Shown here: one piece after another, positions 47,925-56,019 of the stretch
Numbering within the stretch: position 1 is the stretch's first letter
Layout of the letters: every line of letters starts with the position of its first letter
DNA from: Segatella copri
GTDB lineage: Bacteria; Bacteroidota; Bacteroidia; Bacteroidales; Bacteroidaceae
Direction of reading: 5' to 3'
DNA: 64,000 nucleotides
Assembly (NCBI RefSeq): GCF_949820605.1
Contig: NZ_CATKVU010000006.1
Location: 786,001 to 850,000, forward strand
Translations under genes and position numbers: made by a program
The notes under the pieces: model-generated
What the model saw: only the letters and a program-made list of their open reading frames with translations
The model's database searches: none
What the model was told of the DNA's origin: nothing

Positions 47925-49226
47925 TTATTCGTTCATCAAGTAGTTCTTGAATGATGCGAAATCCTTGGTCATCTGGATGCTCTTCTTCTCACCCTTCATG
48001 AATTCTGCAAGGCGGGCAGGAATCTCAATGTCGCTGTCAAGGATGCTGTCTACCTTCTCCTTGAACTTGGCTGGATGAGCGGTCTCGAGGAACACGCCAA
48101 CCTCACCTGGCTTCAACAGCTCCTTCAGGGCGCGATAGCCGCAAGCTCCGTGAGGGTCAAGCACATACTTGGTTTCATTGTAGCACTGCTTCATGGTTTC
48201 TGCAATCTGCTCGTCCTTGTATGTAGCACCACCGATGTAGGCAGCGATGGCATCGTGATCGCCCTTGTAGAGGTCGTAGATGCGGGCAAAGTTTGATGGG
48301 TCGCCTACGTCCATGGCATTGGCGATGGTCTGCTTGCTAGGCTGTGGATTGTACTTGCCTGTCTGCAGATACTCGTAGAAGATATCGTTGGCGTTGTTGG
48401 CTGCGATGAAGCGGTGGATAGGCAATCCCATCTCATGACCGAAGAGTCCGGCTGTGATGTTGCCGAAGTTGCCGCTAGGTACGCAGATAACCAGCTTGTC
48501 GGCGAGACCCTTCTCCTTCATGCGGGCATAGGCATTGAAATAATAGAATGCCTGAGGCAGGAAGCGGGCTACGTTGATAGAGTTGGCTGAAGTGAGCTTC
48601 ATGTGCTTGTTGAGCTCCTCGTCCATGAACGCAGATTTCACCAGTGCCTGGCAGTCGTCGAATACGCCATCTACCTCGAGGGCTGTGATGTTCTGGCCGA
48701 GGGTAGTGAACTGGCTCTCCTGAATCTTGCTCACCTTGCCCTTAGGATAGAGCACGTAAACATGGATGCCGTCAACGCCGAGGAAACCGTTGGCAACAGC
48801 CGAACCGGTATCGCCCGATGTAGCTACGAGCACATTCACCTCTTCCTTGCCCTCCTGACGTACGAAGTACTGCAGGAGACGGGCCATGAAGCGCGCACCC
48901 ACATCCTTGAAGGCGAGGGTAGGACCATGGAACAGCTCGAGAGAGTAGATGTTTGGCTCTACCTCGACTACAGGGCAGTCGAATGCCAGGGTATCGTATA
49001 CAATCTTCTTCAATGACTCGGCATCAACGTCCTCGCCAAAGAAGGCATCAGCTACCTTGTAGGCAATCTCCTGGAAGGAGAGTTTCTCGATGTTGTCGAA
49101 GAAATCCTGTGGCAACTTCTTGATGATTTCCGGCATATAGAGACCACGGTCTTCTGCCAGACCTTTAACTACCGCCTTGTGAAGGTCGGCGATGGGTGCT
49201 TTCTTATTTGTTGAATAATATTTCAT
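47925..49226 (-). CDS. thrC: Threonine synthase
   Basis: A 433-residue PLP enzyme that turns O-phosphohomoserine into threonine, the last step of the pathway. The start is 'MKYYSTNKKAPIADLHKAVVKGLAEDRGLYMPE'. The PLP lysine is in 'ELFHGPTLAFKDVGARFMARLL', and 'LVATSGDTGSAVANGFLG' and 'SGNFGNITAGLFG' bind phosphate. It is the last gene of the operon thrA-apgM-thrC. The 75-base gap before it holds TTGAACTTTGA-type words. Confidence 0.96.
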   Translation of the reverse strand: MKYYSTNKKAPIADLHKAVVKGLAEDRGLYMPEIIKKLPQDFFDNIEKLSFQEIAYKVADAFFGEDVDAESLKKIVYDTLAFDCPVVEVEPNIYSLELFHGPTLAFKDVGARFMARLLQYFVRQEGKEEVNVLVATSGDTGSAVANGFLGVDGIHVYVLYPKGKVSKIQESQFTTLGQNITALEVDGVFDDCQALVKSAFMDEELNKHMKLTSANSINVARFLPQAFYYFNAYARMKEKGLADKLVICVPSGNFGNITAGLFGHEMGLPIHRFIAANNANDIFYEYLQTGKYNPQPSKQTIANAMDVGDPSNFARIYDLYKGDHDAIAAYIGGATYKDEQIAETMKQCYNETKYVLDPHGACGYRALKELLKPGEVGVFLETAHPAKFKEKVDSILDSDIEIPARLAEFMKGEKKSIQMTKDFASFKNYLMNE

Positions 49227-49301
49227 TTTTTACTTTGAACTTTGAGATTTGAACATTGAACTTTATGATTAGCTTTGGGGGCTATCATGAAGCCGTTGAT
49301 T

Positions 49302-50552
49302 TTAATTGATCGCCATGAAGGCATTCATGAATTCCTGCAGCTGCAGCATGCCGTAACCGCCACTCACGCAGCTTACCTCGTCATACTTCTCTACGCTATC
49401 CGGCTCAATGCCAGGGTAATAGATGATGAAAGGCACAGGCTCCTTTACGTGGGTACGGATCTCTACCGGAGTAGGATGGTCGGGGAGAACAGCGATGCAT
49501 ACCGGCTCGTCCCAGGTGCTTACCTCATCGAAGATAGGCTTGATGAGTCGCTGGTCGAGGTTCTCGATGGTCTTCAGCTTCAGTTCCAGATCACCATCAT
49601 GACCTGCCTCGTCGCTCGCCTCTACGTGAACATAAACGAAGTCGTCGCCATCCTTCAATGCCTGGATAGCTGCGGCTGCCTTGCCCTCGTAGTTGGTATT
49701 GGCAAGACCGGTAGCGCCCTCAACTATGATGTTGCGCAGACCGGCGTAATGGCCGATGCCTCGGATCAGGTCTACGGCAGAAATCACAGAACCCTTCTTG
49801 ATCTGTGGATACATCTGGGAGAGGGTGAGCATGTGCGGACGGTAACCGCCGCCCCAAGGCCAGATAAGATTGGCCATTCGTTCGCCACGCTCCTTGCGCG
49901 CCACATTGAAAGGGTGGTTCTCCAGGAGTTCCTGACTCTCGAGAATCAGCTGGTTCAGAAGGTCGGCTGTATCACGACGGCTGATGTGACCCTCTTCGCC
50001 TCCAATCTCCGGCAAGATAGATTTCACCATCAGCTTATGCCATTCCTCGTTGGGATGATCATGAGGTGGGGCGCAGTCGATATGCTTGTTTCCGTGCTTC
50101 ACCACCAGAAGATGGCGATACTGGATGCCGGTAACAAACTTGACATCAGGATATTTCTTGCCGAGGGTATCGTTGAGATACTTGATGAGCACATCCGCAT
50201 CTTCCGTTTCCAGGTTACCACCGTTGTGGGTGATAATCTTGCCGTCCTGCACATTGATGATGTTGCAGCGCAGGGCAAGGTCGGTAGGCTCCAGTTCATA
50301 GCCGATGCTGGCAGCCTCGAGCGGTCCGCGTCCTTCGTAAACCTCGTTCTGGTCATAGCCCATGATAGAGCTGTTGGCTACCTCAGAACCCGGATGGAAT
50401 CCATCTGGCACGGTAACGAGTCTTCCTGTCTTGCCCTTCTTGGCAAGCATATCCATATAGGGTTTATTGGCGTATTGCAGGAGAGTCTTTCCACCCAGTC
50501 TTTCTACCGGGTGGTCAGCCATTCCGTCGCCAAGAATGATAATATGTTTCAT
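49302..50552 (-). CDS. ApgM-type phosphoglycerate mutase family protein, probable homoserine kinase
   Basis: A 416-residue member of the archaeal-type cofactor-independent phosphoglycerate mutase family (alkaline-phosphatase superfamily). It has 'IIILGDGMADHP' (metal Asp), 'EVANSSIMGYD' (catalytic Ser), 'VYVHVEASDEAGHDGD' and 'VLPDHPTPVEIRTHVKEPVPF'. It sits between thrA and thrC, where a homoserine kinase is required and no ThrB of the GHMP type is present. From memory, this subfamily has been proposed as an alternative homoserine kinase in Bacteroides. That role is inferred from context here; the mutase function is the alternative. Confidence 0.88.
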   Translation of the reverse strand: MKHIIILGDGMADHPVERLGGKTLLQYANKPYMDMLAKKGKTGRLVTVPDGFHPGSEVANSSIMGYDQNEVYEGRGPLEAASIGYELEPTDLALRCNIINVQDGKIITHNGGNLETEDADVLIKYLNDTLGKKYPDVKFVTGIQYRHLLVVKHGNKHIDCAPPHDHPNEEWHKLMVKSILPEIGGEEGHISRRDTADLLNQLILESQELLENHPFNVARKERGERMANLIWPWGGGYRPHMLTLSQMYPQIKKGSVISAVDLIRGIGHYAGLRNIIVEGATGLANTNYEGKAAAAIQALKDGDDFVYVHVEASDEAGHDGDLELKLKTIENLDQRLIKPIFDEVSTWDEPVCIAVLPDHPTPVEIRTHVKEPVPFIIYYPGIEPDSVEKYDEVSCVSGGYGMLQLQEFMNAFMAIN

Positions 50553-50573
50553 CTCTTCTTTTAATGTTAAGTT

Positions 50574-53015
50574 TTAAATGTTAGCGATACTCATGATGTT
50601 GGCGAATACACCGGCAGCAGTTACGCTGGCTCCGGCACCATAGCCCTGAATCATCATAGGGTATTCCTTATAACGCTCGGTGGTGAGCAGCACGATGTTG
50701 TTGGAACCTTCCAGATTGTAGAACGGATGCTCAGGACCGACAGCCTGCAAACCTACGCTTGTCTTGCCGCCATCCAGGGTCGCAACGAAGCGCCAGCGTT
50801 TGTGCTCTACATCGAGCGCCTTGCGCTTAGCCTCGAAATCGGCATCGAGTTCAGGAAGTTTCTTCCAGAAGTTGTCGAGCGAACCCTTGAAGTATTTGTC
50901 TGGCACGAAGAGGTTCTTCTCTACATCTTCCTGCTCTACGCGGTAACCTGCCTCGCGGGAGAGAATCACCAGCTTGCGAATCACGTCCATACCGCTCAGG
51001 TCGATACGTGGATCAGGCTCGCTGTAGCCCTTATCCTTAGCCAGTCTCACGGTCTCAGAGAATGGAACGACGCTGGAGATGGCGTTAAAGATAAAGTTGA
51101 GCGTACCCGAGAGAACTGCCTCAATCTTAAGGATTTTATCTCCGGAGTTGCGGAGATCGTTGATGGTTCCGATGATAGGAAGACCGGCACCTACGTTGGT
51201 CTCGAAACGGAATACTACACCACGCTGGATGGCTGTCTTCTTCAGTTTCTCGTAGTTCTCATATTCGCTTGATGCAGCTATCTTGTTGGCTGCGATAATG
51301 CTTACGTTGTGCTCCAGCAGACTCTGGTAGAGAGCGGCCACATCCTTGCTGGCTGTACAGTCTACAAACACGCTGTTGAAGATGTTCATTGCCAGGATGG
51401 TATCGCGCAGAACCTCTGGAGTGCTTGGGTCTGAATTCTTCAGTTCTTCGCTGTAGTTCTCGAGATCAATACCATCGCGGTTGAAGATGGCGTTCTTGGA
51501 AGAAGCGATACCCACCACGTTGAGCTTCAGTTTGCTGCGCTCCATGAGGTCGGCATACTGGTTCTTGATCTGCTCGATGAGCTTTCCGCCCACGGTACCC
51601 ACACCGCAGATGAAGAGGTTCAGAACCTTGTATTCTGAAAGGAAGAAACTGTCGTGGAGCACGTTGAGTGACTTTCTCAGATAATCGCTCTTCACTACGA
51701 ACGAGATGTTGGTCTCTGAAGCACCCTGTGCACAGGCGATGACGGAAATACCGCTACGGCCGAGGGTTCCGAAGAGCTTACCGGCGATACCGGCAGCATG
51801 CTTCATGTTTTCACCCACGATGGCGATAGTAGCCAAGCCCTTCTCTGCGTGCATTGGGAACATGGCACCATCGGCAATCTCATTGTGGAACTCATTGTTC
51901 AATACCTTTACAGCCTCTTCTACATCCTGCTCGCGCACACCGATAGAGGTAGAGTTCTCAGATGATGCCTGTGACACCATGAACACAGAGATGCCCTCGT
52001 TGGCAAGAGCGGTGAAGATACGGCGGTTTACACCAATCACACCGACCATGGAAAGACCGGTTACGGTGATGAGCGCTGTACCGTTGATGGAAGAGATACC
52101 CTTGATAGGCTTCTGGTCGCCATCTATCTTGTTCTTGATGATGGTGCCCGGAGCATCTGGGTTGAAGGTGTTCTTAACCTTGATAGGAATATTCTTGACA
52201 CAAACCGGGTAGATGGTTGGAGGATAGATGACCTTTGCACCAAAGTTGCAAAGCTCCATCGCCTCAACGTAACTCAGTTCGTTGATGGTATAAGCTGATT
52301 TGATGACACGTGGGTCGGCGGTCATGAAACCGTCTACATCAGTCCAGATTTCGAGCACTTCTGCATCGAGGGCAGCTGCTATGATGGCTGCTGTGTAGTC
52401 GCTACCGCCACGGCCAAGGTTGGTGGTGCGGTCTGTGTTCTTGTCACGACTGATAAAACCCGGAACGAGAGATATGCGTGGAATTTCTGCAAAGGCTTCT
52501 TTTACCAGTTTGTTGGTCAGCTCGCTGTCGAGTACATGCTTGCCCTTGCCGTTCTTGCGCTCAGTCTTGATGAAGTTGCGTGAGTCGAACCATTTGGCTC
52601 CACGAATCAATGTGGCAACAATCTTGGAACTGAGTCTTTCACCATAACTCACGATGGCATCCTGTGTTTTCTCGCTGAGGTCGTGGATGAGGTACACACC
52701 AAAATAGATGCTCTTCAACTGCTCGAAGAGGGCATCAACCGATTTGAATAAGTTTTCTCTGTCTGTAGTGTCGGTGATGATAGTGTCTATCATCTTGTGG
52801 TGGCGATCAACCATGGCTTCGAATTCTACTTTCCACTGTTCATCACCCTTGAGGGCAAGTTGAGAGGTTTGCAAGAGTTTGTCCGTGATACCGCCAAGCG
52901 CGCTCACGACAACCACTACACTCTGTTTCTTAGCCTCGTTTTCAACGATACGTTTCAAGCTGAGGATGCTTTTTACGGAACCAACCGATGTTCCGCCGAA
53001 TTTTAATACTTTCAT
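50574..53015 (-). CDS. thrA: Bifunctional aspartokinase/homoserine dehydrogenase
   Basis: An 813-residue fusion. The N-terminal aspartokinase (about 1-290) starts 'MKVLKFGGTSVGSVKSI' and has 'NLGRGGSDYTAAIIAAAL'. Two ACT domains (about 315-460, 'VTGLSMVGVIGVNRRIFTALANEGISV') bind the feedback inhibitor. The C-terminal homoserine dehydrogenase starts 'LFICGVGTVGGKLIEQI' and has 'NVGAGLPIIGTINDLRNSGD' and 'GYSEPDPRIDLSGMD'. The start at 53015 is set by the KFGGTSV motif; a 42-codon longer frame has no homology. First gene of the threonine operon; the promoter at 53088 leaves a hairpin-forming leader. Confidence 0.96.
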   Translation of the reverse strand: MKVLKFGGTSVGSVKSILSLKRIVENEAKKQSVVVVVSALGGITDKLLQTSQLALKGDEQWKVEFEAMVDRHHKMIDTIITDTTDRENLFKSVDALFEQLKSIYFGVYLIHDLSEKTQDAIVSYGERLSSKIVATLIRGAKWFDSRNFIKTERKNGKGKHVLDSELTNKLVKEAFAEIPRISLVPGFISRDKNTDRTTNLGRGGSDYTAAIIAAALDAEVLEIWTDVDGFMTADPRVIKSAYTINELSYVEAMELCNFGAKVIYPPTIYPVCVKNIPIKVKNTFNPDAPGTIIKNKIDGDQKPIKGISSINGTALITVTGLSMVGVIGVNRRIFTALANEGISVFMVSQASSENSTSIGVREQDVEEAVKVLNNEFHNEIADGAMFPMHAEKGLATIAIVGENMKHAAGIAGKLFGTLGRSGISVIACAQGASETNISFVVKSDYLRKSLNVLHDSFFLSEYKVLNLFICGVGTVGGKLIEQIKNQYADLMERSKLKLNVVGIASSKNAIFNRDGIDLENYSEELKNSDPSTPEVLRDTILAMNIFNSVFVDCTASKDVAALYQSLLEHNVSIIAANKIAASSEYENYEKLKKTAIQRGVVFRFETNVGAGLPIIGTINDLRNSGDKILKIEAVLSGTLNFIFNAISSVVPFSETVRLAKDKGYSEPDPRIDLSGMDVIRKLVILSREAGYRVEQEDVEKNLFVPDKYFKGSLDNFWKKLPELDADFEAKRKALDVEHKRWRFVATLDGGKTSVGLQAVGPEHPFYNLEGSNNIVLLTTERYKEYPMMIQGYGAGASVTAAGVFANIMSIANI

Positions 53016-53080
53016 ATGTTCTTGAATTTTACGTTGGTAATGTAATGCCTCCCCCGAAACGACCGGGGCCGAAGCAGAAC
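53016..53080 (-). promoter_or_regulatory. thrA leader with GC-rich hairpin
   Basis: The leader between the promoter and thrA contains the stem GCCCCG/CGGGGG, with loop GTCGTTT on the minus strand (about 53050-53070). No Thr/Ile-rich leader peptide is seen, so classic attenuation is not supported; another form of leader control is possible. Confidence 0.4.
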
Positions 53081-53087
53081 TTAATGG

Positions 53088-53118
53088 CAAAAGTACGAAT
53101 AATATATCAAACTGCCAA
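53088..53118 (-). promoter_or_regulatory. thr operon promoter, TTG-N20-TACTTTTG
   Basis: The -7 box TACTTTTG (53088-53095, minus strand) is paired with TTG at 53116-53118 at the usual spacing. Confidence 0.75.
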
Positions 53119-53229
53119 GGATTTTGATAAAAAAGTAGCATATTGTAGATAAAAAAGCTATTTCTGTAGATAATTACAGGCTCTTCCTCTTCCTTATACC
53201 TTATTATATATATAAAAAACGTTGAAATG

Positions 53230-53261
53230 TTTGGGTGTTTCGGATTATTTGCTTAATTTTG
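53230..53261 (+). promoter_or_regulatory. Promoter of the small membrane gene pair, TTTG-N20-TAATTTTG
   Basis: TTTG at 53230-53233 and TAATTTTG at 53254-53261, 27 bases before the ATG at 53288. This shows that the longer frame from 53222 is not the true gene. Confidence 0.8.
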
Positions 53262-53287
53262 CCGATGTAATTCAAAGCATTAGCAAT

Positions 53288-53542
53288 ATGGTTACAGAAG
53301 TAAATAGTAAAGATCAACTCGTTGAACGCAATTTCAAACGAAATGAGATGCTGGCTGAGTATTTCTTTGGTCTTTCAAAGATGGTATGCAGCGGTATTGG
53401 AATTGGTGCATTGTCGCCACTGTTTACAGGTGAGGCAATGGGAGTAACTAACTATGTTTGCATGGGATGCGCAGTAATCGCTGCTGCATGTTTTGCTTAT
53501 GCAGGCAATTATTTATTAAAAGTAGAATTTAAAAAGAAATAA
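53288..53542 (+). CDS. Small two-helix membrane protein
   Basis: An 84-residue protein: a charged N-terminus ('VNSKDQLVERNFKRNEMLAEYFFGLSKMV') followed by two hydrophobic helices (about 34-48 and 55-75) and a basic end 'KVEFKKK'. It resembles the DUF6722-type small membrane proteins of Bacteroidota, by memory. Function is unknown. Only 2 bases separate its stop from the next start, so the two are co-translated. Confidence 0.75.
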   Translation: MVTEVNSKDQLVERNFKRNEMLAEYFFGLSKMVCSGIGIGALSPLFTGEAMGVTNYVCMGCAVIAAACFAYAGNYLLKVEFKKK

Positions 53543-53544
53543 TT

Positions 53545-53655
53545 ATGGAAATGTTGACAATACTTTTTGCAATAGCAGCAATCATTGGTGTCGGTTTGGT
53601 TATTTGGATGAAATATACTGAATCTGGTAAAAAATGGGTTGAGGGTGAGTATTAA
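53545..53655 (+). CDS. 36-residue single-span membrane peptide
   Basis: A 36-residue protein, 'MEMLTILFAIAAIIGVGLVI' then a charged tail with two Trp, ending EGEY. It has one predicted membrane helix. It is supported by tight spacing after the preceding gene, a clean start and stop, and typical single-span topology. No family is recognised. It is probably a partner of the 84-residue protein. Confidence 0.7.
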   Translation: MEMLTILFAIAAIIGVGLVIWMKYTESGKKWVEGEY

Positions 53656-53673
53656 TACTTTTTGAATCAAGTA

Positions 53674-54219
53674 ATGAAATATCTTTTATTCTCAGATATC
53701 CACGGCTGTTTGCCAGCCCTGGAAAAGGTCCTCGATTTCTTCGAGGCTGAACATTGTGACATGATGTGCATCATGGGGGATATCATCAATTATGGTCCCC
53801 GCAACCGCATTCCGGAAGGAATCGATCCTAAAGGTATCGTAGAAAGACTGAATGCGCTGGCAGATAAGATTATCGCCGTGCGTGGCAACTGCGATGCGGA
53901 AGTAGACCAGATGCTCCTCGATTTCCCTATCATGGAGACCTATGCCTTGCTGGTAGACGGAGGCAAGCGCTATCTTCTGACCCATGGACATGTATACAAT
54001 AAGGAATACATGCCGAAGGGTCCTTACGAGGCTATGATCTATGGCCACTCCCATCTCTGGGAACTCTCTCATAACGAGAAGGGACAGGCCATCGTAAATA
54101 CCGGCAGCATCACCTTCCCGAAGGGTGGCAATCCGCCAACCTTTGCAACATTGGAAGATGGTAAGTTCACTATGTATCAGCTGGATACGCTCGAAGTGCT
54201 GGCTACAATGGAAGCATGA
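53674..54219 (+). CDS. yfcE: YfcE-type phosphodiesterase (calcineurin-like metallophosphoesterase)
   Basis: A 181-residue protein. The start at 53674 (MKYLLFSDIHG) is preferred over a TTG 4 codons upstream. Metal-binding motifs are complete: 'FSDIHGC', 'CIMGDIINYGPRN', 'AVRGNCDAE', 'LLTHGHVYN' and 'MIYGHSHLWEL'. It would hydrolyse phosphodiesters with Mn or similar metal; the natural substrate is unknown for the family. It follows the small peptide gene by 18 bases. Confidence 0.92.
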   Translation: MKYLLFSDIHGCLPALEKVLDFFEAEHCDMMCIMGDIINYGPRNRIPEGIDPKGIVERLNALADKIIAVRGNCDAEVDQMLLDFPIMETYALLVDGGKRYLLTHGHVYNKEYMPKGPYEAMIYGHSHLWELSHNEKGQAIVNTGSITFPKGGNPPTFATLEDGKFTMYQLDTLEVLATMEA

Positions 54220-54335
54220 AAAAGTGAAAGTGAAAAGTGAATTGTGAATGTAACGCGAAATCCATAATATGGAATCGGTCACTTGTCACTCGTCACTTTT
54301 ATAAAACTAATCATAAAGTTCAAAGCTCAAAGTAA
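54220..54335. repeat. GTGAAA/GTCACT word repeat with imperfect inverted arms
   Basis: AAAGTGAAAGTGAAAAGTGA on the left faces GTCACTTGTCACTCGTCACTTT on the right, and TTCAAAGCTCAAAG words follow. It is placed between two same-strand genes, so it is not simply a convergent terminator. Confidence 0.65.
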
Positions 54336-56015
54336 ATGATTCAAGAATACCAGATAAGAATTCTGCCCGAACAGGCAGTCAGCGAGGAAGGCATCAAGCG
54401 TTATCTCGCCAAAGAAAAGGGATTGGATGTAAGAACGCTCAACCAGGTGAGGGTTTTGAAGAGAAGCATCGATGCCCGTCAGCGCACCATCTTCGTCAAC
54501 CTGAAGGTGCGTGCTTATATCAACGAATTTCCGCAGGACGACCAGTATGTCCATACCGAATATCCGGATGTGAGCAGCAGACCTCGGGTTATCGTTGTGG
54601 GTGAGGGACCTGGCGGCCTCTTTGCTTCCCTGCGCCTGATAGAACTGGGATACCGTCCTATCGTGCTGGAGCGAGGCAAGGATGTGCGCGAACGCAAGAA
54701 GGACCTCTCTAACATTACCAAGACTCAGAAGGTAGATGGGGAGAGCAACTACTGTTTCGGTGAAGGTGGAGCCGGTGCTTATAGTGACGGCAAACTCTAT
54801 ACCCGAAGCAAGAAAAGGGGAAGTGTAGATAAGATTCTGAACGTATTCTGCCAGCATGGTGCCAATACCAATATCCTGGCAGATGCCCATCCGCATATCG
54901 GTACCGACAAGTTGCCACGCGTTATTGAAAACATGCGTAACACCATCATCAAGTGTGGCGGCGAAGTGCATTTCCAGACCAAGATGATTCGTCTGATCCT
55001 TGAGAGTGAAGGTAAGCTGACGGCACCTGATGCCGCAGCTGGCGATAGGGTGATAGGCGTAGAAGCCGTGAATCTGGCTACTGGTGCTGAGGAAACTTAT
55101 CGCGGACCGGTTATCCTGGCAACAGGCCATAGTGCCCGCGATGTATACCGTTATCTCGCTTCGGCAAAGATAGATATCGAGGCAAAAGGCATCGCCGTAG
55201 GTGTGCGTCTGGAACATCCTTCCCAACTCATCGACCAGATTCAGTATCACAATAAGAGTGGTAGAGGAAAATATCTGCCTGCTGCCGAATATAGCTTCGT
55301 TACTCAGGTAGATGGCAGAGGTGTCTATAGCTTCTGTATGTGTCCGGGCGGTTTTGTGATTCCGGCTGCTACAGGACCGGAACAGCTCGTGGTGAACGGT
55401 ATGAGTCCGAGCAACCGCGGTACTGCCTGGAGCAACTCGGGCATGGTGGTGGAAACTCATCCCGAGGATGTGGCGCAGTTTGTGAAGGAACATCAGTCTG
55501 TCATCGAACAGCAGGAAATGAAGGCACAGGAGAATGCTTCACTCTTCACTCCTCACTCTTCACTCCAGATGATGTACTTCCAGGAAATCGTGGAAAAGCA
55601 ATGCTGGCAGCAGGGCAACATGAAGCAGACTGCTCCGGCACAGCGCATGGCTGACTTCGTGAACAATCGATTGAGTTATGATCTGCCAAAGAGCAGCTAT
55701 GCTCCAGGCTTGATTTCGAGTCCGTTGCATTTCTGGATGCCGTCTTTCGTGAGCAAGCGACTGCAGGAAGGCTTCAAGACCTTCGGCAAGAATGCCCATG
55801 GTTTCCTGACCAACGAGGCTACACTGATAGCGATGGAGACGAGAACCTCATCGCCTGTCCGCATCGTCCGTGACCGCGAAACCTTGCAGCATGTCCGCAT
55901 CCAGGGACTCTTCCCATGTGGCGAAGGTGCTGGTTATGCAGGCGGAATCGTATCGGCTGGTGTAGACGGAGAAAGATGTGCAGAGATGTGTGCTGAGTAT
56001 TTGAAACAGCAATAA
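54336..56015 (+). CDS. COG2509-type FAD-dependent dehydrogenase
   Basis: A 559-residue flavoprotein. An N-terminal ferredoxin-like domain (about 1-85) is followed by the FAD-binding Rossmann loop 'PRVIVVGEGPGGLFASLRLIELG' (second glycine of the usual GxGxxG replaced by Glu), 'ESNYCFGEGGAGAYSDGKLYTRSK', 'VILATGHSARDVYRYL' and the C-terminal 'GLFPCGEGAGYAGGIVSAGVDGERCAE'. The family is widespread in Bacteroidota and Firmicutes; its substrate is unknown. Residues about 395-410 hold a low-complexity insertion ('NASLFTPHSSLQ') whose DNA (CTCTTCACTCCTCACTCTTC) looks like a word repeat captured within the gene. Confidence 0.9.
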   Translation: MIQEYQIRILPEQAVSEEGIKRYLAKEKGLDVRTLNQVRVLKRSIDARQRTIFVNLKVRAYINEFPQDDQYVHTEYPDVSSRPRVIVVGEGPGGLFASLRLIELGYRPIVLERGKDVRERKKDLSNITKTQKVDGESNYCFGEGGAGAYSDGKLYTRSKKRGSVDKILNVFCQHGANTNILADAHPHIGTDKLPRVIENMRNTIIKCGGEVHFQTKMIRLILESEGKLTAPDAAAGDRVIGVEAVNLATGAEETYRGPVILATGHSARDVYRYLASAKIDIEAKGIAVGVRLEHPSQLIDQIQYHNKSGRGKYLPAAEYSFVTQVDGRGVYSFCMCPGGFVIPAATGPEQLVVNGMSPSNRGTAWSNSGMVVETHPEDVAQFVKEHQSVIEQQEMKAQENASLFTPHSSLQMMYFQEIVEKQCWQQGNMKQTAPAQRMADFVNNRLSYDLPKSSYAPGLISSPLHFWMPSFVSKRLQEGFKTFGKNAHGFLTNEATLIAMETRTSSPVRIVRDRETLQHVRIQGLFPCGEGAGYAGGIVSAGVDGERCAEMCAEYLKQQ

Positions 56016-56019
56016 ACGA

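Noticed and set aside
53016..53080. Classic threonine attenuator with leader peptide
   Set aside because: No short frame rich in Thr or Ile codons is present, and the hairpin lacks a T run.
53016..53141. Longer N-terminus for thrA
   Set aside because: The extra 42 codons lie upstream of the KFGGTSVGS start motif and across the promoter.
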